DNA of 9,934 nucleotides from Deltaproteobacteria bacterium (lineage in GTDB: Bacteria > Bdellovibrionota > FAC87 > UBA2466), in the NCBI GenBank assembly GCA_013205415.1, contig JABMMY010000264.1, positions 1-9,934 on the forward strand, given 5' to 3'. The position numbers and the translations under genes are program-made. The first letter of the stretch is position 1, and every line of letters starts with the position of its first letter. This document shows, piece after piece, positions 5,802 through 9,934 of the stretch. Under the pieces are notes generated by a model. The model was not told the DNA's origin and searched no databases. It saw only the letters and a list, made by a program, of their open reading frames with translations.

Positions 5802-6305
5802 TTAATAAGCGCTTTCTTGAGAATTTCTGGCTTTTATAACATCCTCTGGTAATCGCATTCTACTTAATCCATTTAAAGTAGCTCTTACCAAATTATGAGG
5901 ATTAGTGGTTCCAAAAGATTTCGTAAGTGCGTTACGTACTCCAGCCAATTCCAAAACCGATCTACAAGCTCCACCTGCAATGATTCCAGTTCCATCAGAG
6001 GCTGGCTTTAACAATACTGAGGCAGCACCATACTTTCCTATAAGTTCATGTGGAAAGGTACCGTGATTTAACGATAACTTGATTAAGTTTTTTCTAGCCG
6101 ATTCCCCTGCTTTTCTAATAGCTTCGGGTACTTCTCTAGCTTTTCCTAATCCGACGCCTACATGGCTAGAAGCATCCCCAACAACAACGATAACGCTGAA
6201 GCTGAAACGCCGTCCGCCTTTAACTACTTTGGCTACGCGATTAATATAAACAATACGTTCTGATAATTCTAAATCATTTGGATTAATTTTCTTAGTTGGC
6301 ATCAT
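5802..6305 (-). CDS. rpsE: 30S ribosomal protein S5
   Basis: S5 shapes the mRNA entry tunnel and supports decoding accuracy. The N-terminal double-stranded-RNA-binding fold is clear: RVAKVVKGGRRFSFS at 23-37 (the loop where known spectinomycin-resistance changes fall; it looks wild type here), then GKAREVPEAIRKA at 54-66. The C-terminal domain shows PASDGTGIIAGGACRSVLELAGV at 101-123 and NLVRATLNGL at 138-147. Residues 43-50 read GDASSHVG where GDGxGxVG is usual. The ATG at 6305 overlaps the rplR stop as TAATG; a second ATG follows at once (6302) and could be the real start. 167 residues is normal. Confidence 0.96.
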   Translation of the reverse strand: MMPTKKINPNDLELSERIVYINRVAKVVKGGRRFSFSVIVVVGDASSHVGVGLGKAREVPEAIRKAGESARKNLIKLSLNHGTFPHELIGKYGAASVLLKPASDGTGIIAGGACRSVLELAGVRNALTKSFGTTNPHNLVRATLNGLSRMRLPEDVIKARNSQESAY

Positions 6306-6688
6306 TAGAACTTGAGTCCTGCCTCTCTTGCGCTCTCGGCTAGAGCTTTAATACGTCCATGATATTCATAACCATTTCGATCAAATAGAACTTTTTCTAC
6401 CTTTTTCTCAATGGCACGTTGTCCAATCAAACTTCCCAGTTTCTTTGCGGCCTCTATATTTTTCTTAGAGCCTAAAGACTTAAAACTCTCTTCTCTGGTA
6501 TTAGCTTCCGCTAATGTATTGCCCTTGAGATCGTCAATGATTTGAGCGTAGATAAATTGATTACTACGGTAAACCACTAACCTTGAAATCGTTCCCATAT
6601 GAAGAACTATTTTTTTCCGAATCCGTTGTTTCTTTCTCAACCGGATAATCTGTCTTGGATTAGTATTTGTGCGAATCTTGCTACTCAT
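6305..6688 (-). CDS. rplR: 50S ribosomal protein L18
   Basis: L18 binds 5S rRNA with L5 and delivers it to the central protuberance. The 127-residue product has a basic N-terminal arm (RQIIRLRKKQRIRKK, about 12-26), SRLVVYRSNQFIYAQIIDD at about 35-53, and the C-terminal FDRNGYEYHGRIKALAESAREAGLKF, which is highly typical. The usual Pro before the RL of the strand is Ser. The ATG at 6688 comes 2 bases after the rplF stop, with GGAGG inside the glycine-rich end of rplF about 12 bases upstream. Its stop overlaps the rpsE start by one base. Confidence 0.96.
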   Translation of the reverse strand: MSSKIRTNTNPRQIIRLRKKQRIRKKIVLHMGTISRLVVYRSNQFIYAQIIDDLKGNTLAEANTREESFKSLGSKKNIEAAKKLGSLIGQRAIEKKVEKVLFDRNGYEYHGRIKALAESAREAGLKF

Positions 6689-6690
6689 AA

Positions 6691-7242
6691 CTACTTCCCG
6701 CCTCCTGCTCCCGCAGTCTTACCCTGTTTCAAGGTAATAACCTCTCCAGCATAACGAATACCTTTGCCTTTATAAGGTTCAGGTGGCTTAATTTTTCGCA
6801 GTCTGGCTACAATCTGTCCTAATAATTCTTTGTCAGCACCTTTTATGTTGATCTTAGTATTTGCTTCTACAGTAGCTGATATTCCCTTAGGTAAGGTAAA
6901 CTCAACTGGATGAGAAAATCCAAGTTGCATAGTAAGTTTACTTCCTTGAACTTGCGCTCGGTATCCCACTCCCTGAAGCTCTAGATCTCTAGAATAACCT
7001 TCGGCCACTCCGTGCATCATATTATTTATTAAGCTTCTAGAAAGACCATGGAGAGCTTTCGTCTGAGCCGTAGTAGATGAGTTTATAACATTAACTTCAT
7101 CTGCACCGATCTCAATCGAAATAACCGAGGGTAAAGTACGTGTTAACGTCCCTAGTTTTCCACTGATTTCTATAATAGGAGCTGCAAATTTTACTTTGAC
7201 TCCAGCCGCAATTTTAATAGGTTTTTTTCCAACTCTTGACAT
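6691..7242 (-). CDS. rplF: 50S ribosomal protein L6
   Basis: L6 lies at the base of the L7/L12 stalk near the factor-binding site. The start MSRVGKKPIKI and the two repeated alpha/beta domains are typical: RSLINNMMHGVAEGYSRDLELQGVGYRA near 69-96 and the second-domain signature PEPYKGKGIRYAGE at about 154-167. Length 183 is normal, with a glycine/lysine end. The ATG at 7242 follows the rpsH stop by 6 bases. No purine-rich ribosome site is visible; the junction is part of a 16-base sequence shared with the rpsH start, and translation probably relies on coupling to rpsH. Confidence 0.97.
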   Translation of the reverse strand: MSRVGKKPIKIAAGVKVKFAAPIIEISGKLGTLTRTLPSVISIEIGADEVNVINSSTTAQTKALHGLSRSLINNMMHGVAEGYSRDLELQGVGYRAQVQGSKLTMQLGFSHPVEFTLPKGISATVEANTKINIKGADKELLGQIVARLRKIKPPEPYKGKGIRYAGEVITLKQGKTAGAGGGK

Positions 7243-7255
7243 AATTTTTTACCAA
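7240..7255 (-). repeat. Repeated junction 16-mer, copy at rpsH/rplF
   Basis: The minus strand reads TTGGTAAAAAATTATG, containing the last codon of rpsH (TGG, Trp), its TAA stop, a six-base gap AAAATT and the rplF ATG. An identical 16-mer occurs at 7651-7666. Neither has a recognisable ribosome site. Identity is seen directly; function is unknown. Confidence 0.6.
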
Positions 7256-7653
7256 ATCGTACAAAGAAGTTCGCCACCCACACGGTGTTCTCTAGCTAAC
7301 TCATCATTAAGAACGCCACGTGAAGTGGAAACAATTGCCATTCCAATGCCATTCAAAATTGTTGGCAGTTTATCCTGCGTTATATAAACCCTTTTACTTG
7401 GCTTACTAATTCTTTTTAAGCCGTGAATAACAGGCTCATTTTTACCTATATATTTAAGGTAAATTCTGAGTAACCCTGTCTTATCAGCATCCGATTGGCG
7501 ATAAAGCTTATAATTTTTTATAAAGCCAGCCTTTTTCCAAAGATCCACAATTGAGACCTTTAGTTGAGTCGGAGTTACATCAACTTTTCGTTGACGTGCC
7601 TTGTTTGCATTTCTAACACGCGTTAATAAATCTGCTATTGGATCGGTCATCAT
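7249..7653 (-). CDS. rpsH: 30S ribosomal protein S8
   Basis: S8 binds the central domain of 16S rRNA and, in E. coli, represses the spc operon by binding its mRNA near rplE. The product shows MTDPIADLLTRVRNA at the start and the C-terminal signature STSRGVLNDELAREHRVGGELLCTIW, ending in Trp as is usual. Two ATG codons are adjacent (7653 and 7650). The second gives the commoner MTDPIAD start, so the protein has 134 or 133 residues. No clear ribosome site precedes it; the 6-base gap after rpsN is identical to the gap between this gene and rplF. Confidence 0.96.
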   Translation of the reverse strand: MMTDPIADLLTRVRNANKARQRKVDVTPTQLKVSIVDLWKKAGFIKNYKLYRQSDADKTGLLRIYLKYIGKNEPVIHGLKRISKPSKRVYITQDKLPTILNGIGMAIVSTSRGVLNDELAREHRVGGELLCTIW

Positions 7654-7666
7654 AATTTTTTACCAA
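7651..7666 (-). repeat. Repeated junction 16-mer, copy at rpsN/rpsH
   Basis: The minus strand again reads TTGGTAAAAAATTATG: last codon of rpsN (Trp), TAA stop, gap AAAATT, first ATG of rpsH. It is identical to 7240-7255, about 411 bases away. The match ends at the 5' edge of the TTGG and at the ATG, so flanking codons differ. Confidence 0.6.
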
Positions 7667-7845
7667 CTTGCCTTAATTACACCTGGAATGAGTCCTTCCA
7701 AGGCTAATTTACGAAAGCATAAACGACACAATTTAAACTTTCTCAAAAATGCCCGCGATCTACCACATCTAGGACACCTATTATACTTCTGTGTCTTAAA
7801 TTTTGGCTTACGGGCAGCTTTTACCATCATAGATGTCTTTGCCAT
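7660..7845 (-). CDS. rpsN: 30S ribosomal protein S14, short zinc form
   Basis: S14 belongs to the 30S head and assembles late. This is the 61-residue type Z protein with the zinc ligands C24, C27, C40 and C43 (CPRC and CRLC), as distinct from the roughly 100-residue zinc-free form of E. coli. The start MAKTSMMVKAARKPKF and the end LALEGLIPGVIKASW match the family well. The ATG at 7845 has AAAAGGG 6 bases upstream. It sits between rplE and rpsH as in all spc operons, with a 19-base gap from rplE and 6 bases to rpsH. Confidence 0.97.
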   Translation of the reverse strand: MAKTSMMVKAARKPKFKTQKYNRCPRCGRSRAFLRKFKLCRLCFRKLALEGLIPGVIKASW

Positions 7846-7864
7846 TGATTACCCTTTTCTCAAA

Positions 7865-8410
7865 TTACATTTTACGGAAAGGCACGCCAAGCTTTTCTAA
7901 AAGCTCGTACCCTTCTTTATTAGTTTTCGCGCTAGTCACAAAATTAACATTCATGCCTCTAGCTTTATCCACTCTCTCATAATTAATTTCAGGAAAAATA
8001 ATCTGCTCTTTAATTCCTAAGCAATAATTTCCAGAACCATCAAACCCTGTTGGAGAGCAACCACGAAAATCTCTTACCCGAGGTAATGAAACGTTGGTAA
8101 GTCGGTCCATAAATTCATACATTCGTGACCCTCTTAGAGTAACAACAGCTCCAAGTGGCATTCCAGCTCTCAATTTAAAGGCTGCAATAGCTTTTTTAGC
8201 GCGGGTCATTTTTGGTTTTTGACCGGTAACTAAAGACAGCTCTTCCATGGCTTTATCCATAACTTTAGAATCACTGGTAGCTTCCTTAAGGCACATACTC
8301 ACAACAATTTTAGTGAGTTTTGGACACTCCATGGGATTGCTGTAACCAAAATCTTTCATCAATTCTGGAACAATTTTTTTACTATAATGCTCTAATAATC
8401 TTGGTTTCAT
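7865..8410 (-). CDS. rplE: 50S ribosomal protein L5
   Basis: L5 binds 5S rRNA in the central protuberance and touches the P-site tRNA. The 181-residue product is standard length with PRLLEHYSKKIVPELMKDFGYSN at the start, TGQKPKMTRAKKAIAAFKLRAGMPLG in the middle (about 92-117), LPRVRDFRGCSPTGFDGSGNY at about 134-154 and a C-terminal ELLEKLGVPFRK. The ATG at 8410 lies 11 bases after the rplX stop, with AGG about 7 bases upstream. I looked for an S8-type regulatory hairpin at its start and did not see a convincing one. Confidence 0.97.
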   Translation of the reverse strand: MKPRLLEHYSKKIVPELMKDFGYSNPMECPKLTKIVVSMCLKEATSDSKVMDKAMEELSLVTGQKPKMTRAKKAIAAFKLRAGMPLGAVVTLRGSRMYEFMDRLTNVSLPRVRDFRGCSPTGFDGSGNYCLGIKEQIIFPEINYERVDKARGMNVNFVTSAKTNKEGYELLEKLGVPFRKM

Positions 8411-8421
8411 TTTACTACCTA

Positions 8422-8751
8422 CTACTTATCAATCTGCGTTGTACATTTTCGACAAACACGCACTTTTTTACCTGATTCAAGAAGTTTTCTAGAAGTTCTC
8501 ACACCAGAGTTGCATTTGTCACAAAACAGAAGAACATTAGAAGCTGAAATCATTCCTTCTACTTCTATGATGCCACCTGCAGTTTTCTGTGTGGGTTTGG
8601 TATGCTTCTTAATAATATTTATTTTTTCAACAAGCAATCGTCCCTTTTTTTGGTTGACCCGTAGAATTTTTCCTGTTTTTCCACGATATTTTCCAACCAT
8701 GACTTGGACTAGATCCTGTTTTTTTACATGAGTTACTGTCACGCCCGTCAT
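8422..8751 (-). CDS. rplX: 50S ribosomal protein L24 with C-terminal zinc ribbon
   Basis: L24 is one of the first proteins to bind 23S rRNA and begins 50S assembly near the exit tunnel. The KOW-type fold covers about residues 12-42 (QVMVGKYRGKTGKILRV), followed by NIIKKHTKPTQ at 45-55 and GGIIEVEG at 59-66. The C-terminal part carries two Cys pairs (C77, C80, C100, C103) as a zinc ribbon, present in many bacteria but lost in E. coli L24. The ATG at 8751 overlaps the rplN stop as ATGA, and GGAGG inside the rplN end lies only 4 bases before it. Length 109 is normal. Confidence 0.97.
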   Translation of the reverse strand: MTGVTVTHVKKQDLVQVMVGKYRGKTGKILRVNQKKGRLLVEKINIIKKHTKPTQKTAGGIIEVEGMISASNVLLFCDKCNSGVRTSRKLLESGKKVRVCRKCTTQIDK

Positions 8752-9125
8752 AAAACCTCCGGTGCGAGAGAAATAATCTTCATAAAGCCATCTTTAGCTG
8801 GCACGCGAAGTTCTCTAGCTATAGGTCCAAAAATACGAGTCCCTACGGGCTCAATATTATTATTTAATAGAACTGCTGCATTATCATCAAACCGAATATA
8901 AGAACCATCTGCTCGACGGACCTCTTTTCTTGTTCGAACAACAACTGCTTTCATTACCGCACCTTTTTTTACTTTTGAGGTTGGTAATGCGTCTTTAACA
9001 GTTACAACTATAATATCACCGATCGAAGCATAACGACGTTTACTGCCACCGAGTACTTTAAAGCACATGACTTTTCTAGCCCCGGAATTGTCGGCAACAT
9101 TTAGATATGTTTCACTCTGAATCAT
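8748..9125 (-). CDS. rplN: 50S ribosomal protein L14
   Basis: L14 is at the subunit interface, forms intersubunit bridges and is the docking site of the silencing factor RsfS. The product matches the family throughout: MIQSETYLNVADNSGA at the start, GSYIRFDDNAAVLLN at 74-88, EPVGTRIFGPIARELR at 92-107, FMKIISLAPEVL at the end. It is 125 residues against the usual 122; the extra three fall just after ELR (VPAKDG, 108-113). The ATG at 9125 overlaps the rpsQ stop as ATGA and lacks a strong ribosome site, so coupling is likely. It is conventionally the first spc gene, yet no promoter gap precedes it here. Confidence 0.97.
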   Translation of the reverse strand: MIQSETYLNVADNSGARKVMCFKVLGGSKRRYASIGDIIVVTVKDALPTSKVKKGAVMKAVVVRTRKEVRRADGSYIRFDDNAAVLLNNNIEPVGTRIFGPIARELRVPAKDGFMKIISLAPEVL

Positions 9126-9400
9126 TCTGCTACTCGCTTTTCAACAATTTTAATAAGTCTAAAATTCTTATGACGAGATAAGGGTCTCGTAGCTACTGCC
9201 ATAACAACATCGCCTGTTTTACTTTCATTTTTTTCATCATGAATGAACAGACGTTTCTGATGGATTAATTTCTTGTGGTAAAGGCGATGATCTTGAGTTC
9301 TTTTGATTTCAATAATTCGAGTTTTAGTCATTTTATCGCTAACAACGACTCCGCGAACTATCTGTTTTCTACCCTGTTCTTTTACTTCTACAGTGGTCAT
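9122..9400 (-). CDS. rpsQ: 30S ribosomal protein S17
   Basis: S17 is a primary 16S rRNA binder in the 30S body with an OB-fold. The 92-residue product has RKQIVRGVVVSDKMTKTRIIEI at about 11-32, HRLYHKKLIHQKRLFIHDEKN at 38-58, GDVV at 63-66 and TRPLSRHKNFRLIKIVE at 71-87. All are family landmarks. The ATG at 9400 overlaps the rpmC stop as ATGA; AAGGA lies about 9 bases upstream inside rpmC. Its own stop overlaps the rplN start the same way. Length is slightly above the 80-90 norm through a short N-terminal lead. Confidence 0.96.
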   Translation of the reverse strand: MTTVEVKEQGRKQIVRGVVVSDKMTKTRIIEIKRTQDHRLYHKKLIHQKRLFIHDEKNESKTGDVVMAVATRPLSRHKNFRLIKIVEKRVAE

Positions 9401-9720
9401 GACTCTTTTCCTTGCTCTTTGCTCTTTTTAGTAACGCTTTTATTGGCAGTTACTTTCTTGCTAGCTGTTTTAACTGCACCAACGTTTTGATCAGCAACTG
9501 TAGGGGCCATCTTTTGATCCCCGGCATCTCCAACTTTCAGCTTTTCAGTCAGAACAGTTTTAGCTCTTGCAATATCTCTTCTCAGCTTTTTAAAGATACT
9601 TGTATCTTTAGCTTCAACACTCTGTGCTCCAAATCGCGCTCTGAAAAGTTCTTCTGCCCACTGACGACAACGAGCTTGCAACTCATCAACACCTAACGTT
9701 CTTAATTCTTTCGCATCCAT
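9397..9720 (-). CDS. rpmC: 50S ribosomal protein L29 with long C-terminal tail
   Basis: L29 lies next to L23 at the polypeptide exit tunnel. The family core is residues 1-62 (MDAKELRTLGVDELQ, then ELFRARFGAQ, then LRRDIARAKTVLTEK), a two- to three-helix bundle. The product continues to 107 residues, so about 45 residues are additional: rich in Lys (9 between 63 and 107), Ala, Thr, Ser and Val, with related pieces KKVT and SVTKK, and probably disordered. The usual length is 60-75. The reading frame is continuous and its stop overlaps the rpsQ start as ATGA, so the tail is genuine rather than readthrough. The ATG at 9720 shares its A with the rplP stop (TAATG). Confidence 0.94.
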   Translation of the reverse strand: MDAKELRTLGVDELQARCRQWAEELFRARFGAQSVEAKDTSIFKKLRRDIARAKTVLTEKLKVGDAGDQKMAPTVADQNVGAVKTASKKVTANKSVTKKSKEQGKES

Positions 9721-9934
9721 TATAAACTCACGCCTCTTTGAATGAACTTGGTTTTCAAGGGAAGCTTATGAGAGGCTAAGGTTAGTGCTCGTTTAGCTGT
9801 TGCTACGTCCACACCCTCCATCTCAAATAAAATTCTTCCCGGTTTAATCACTGCTACCCAATACTCAGGAGCCCCTTTTCCTCCACCCATACGTGTTTCA
9901 GCTGGCTTCCTAGAAACTGGTTTATCAGGAAAAA
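9720..9934 (-). CDS. rplP: 50S ribosomal protein L16, C-terminal part (cut by window edge)
   Basis: L16 helps position the aminoacyl end of A-site tRNA on the 50S and joins late in assembly. I translated the last 70 codons by hand: FPDKPVSRKPAETRMGGGKG, then APEYWVAVIKPGRILFEMEGV, then AKRALTLASHKLPLKTKFI. These match the C-terminal half of L16, including the RMG-GKG loop that lies near the peptidyl transferase centre, where the Arg of RMG is the residue hydroxylated in E. coli L16 (R81). The TAA stop at 9722-9720 overlaps the rpmC start by one base. The 5' half lies beyond the high-coordinate edge. Confidence 0.95.
   Translation of the reverse strand, partial: FPDKPVSRKPAETRMGGGKGAPEYWVAVIKPGRILFEMEGVDVATAKRALTLASHKLPLKTKFIQRGVSL

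Noticed and set aside
7601..7900. A 99-codon open frame on the plus strand across rpsN and parts of rpsH and rplE
   Set aside because: It lies opposite three certain ribosomal genes, resembles no family I know and has no gap of its own.
8380..8430. Possible S8 autoregulatory hairpin at the rplX/rplE junction, as in E. coli
   Set aside because: I could not find a helix resembling the 16S S8 site; the 11-base gap and flanks show no convincing stem.
9412..9696. A 94-codon plus-strand open frame opposite rpmC
   Set aside because: Antisense to L29 coding sequence; composition fits the complement of Lys/Ala-rich codons. No independent support.
1..9934. A hidden novel or accessory system
   Set aside because: Over 97% of the window is accounted for by universally conserved genes in standard order; the remaining gaps are too short to hold another system.

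Overview
This window is ordinary core translation machinery. It is a head-to-tail run of ribosomal-protein genes, all read on the minus strand, so transcription runs from high to low coordinates. It begins inside rplP (end of the S10 block) and continues through rpmC-rpsQ, the spc block (rplN-rplX-rplE-rpsN-rpsH-rplF-rplR-rpsE-rpmD-rplO-secY), then adk-map-infA. After a 148-base gap comes the alpha block (rpmJ-rpsM-rpsK-rpsD-rpoA), and the window ends inside rpoA. rplP (3' end) and rpoA (5' end) are cut by the window edges. I see no mobile element, CRISPR array, tRNA, rRNA or unrelated accessory gene, and nothing that looks like an undescribed system.

Organism: a bacterium with modest to low G+C (about 40% by eye). 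The adk-map-infA insertion between secY and rpmJ, as in Firmicutes and many delta-type proteobacteria, together with the wording of S4 and SecY, suggests a delta-proteobacteria-like Gram-negative lineage (for example SAR324 or another former deltaproteobacterial group). This placement is inference from remembered family consensus and is low confidence. The ribosomal proteins that exist in zinc and zinc-free forms are all the cysteine (zinc) forms here: S4, S14, L24 and L36. Adenylate kinase also has a four-cysteine LID.

Layout and coupling: 9934-8422 (rplP to rplX) is tightly packed, with TAATG and three ATGA stop/start overlaps. 8410-5059 (rplE to rplO) has gaps of 2 to 20 bases and one TAATG overlap. 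5040-2070 holds the translocon channel gene secY and three housekeeping genes, closely packed: 3-base gap, 0-base gap, then a 29-base overlap of map with infA. The only real non-coding stretch is 1922-2069. It contains a good sigma70-type -35 box with a weaker -10 box, placed to start a separate alpha-operon transcript just before rpmJ. All four genes directly behind it (rpmJ, rpsM, rpsK, rpsD) start with GTG, while the upstream genes use ATG except secY (TTG) and adk (GTG).

Together the genes make both ribosomal subunits, the RNA polymerase alpha subunit, the SecY channel, initiation factor IF-1, the enzyme that removes initiator methionine, and adenylate kinase. The lineage-specific features are mostly protein tails: a Lys/Ala/Thr/Ser-rich C-terminal tail on L29, N-terminal extensions on L30 and S11, short C-terminal tails on L15 and Map, a small insertion in L14, and an unusual loop in S5. 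A 16-base sequence also recurs at the rpsN/rpsH and rpsH/rplF junctions.
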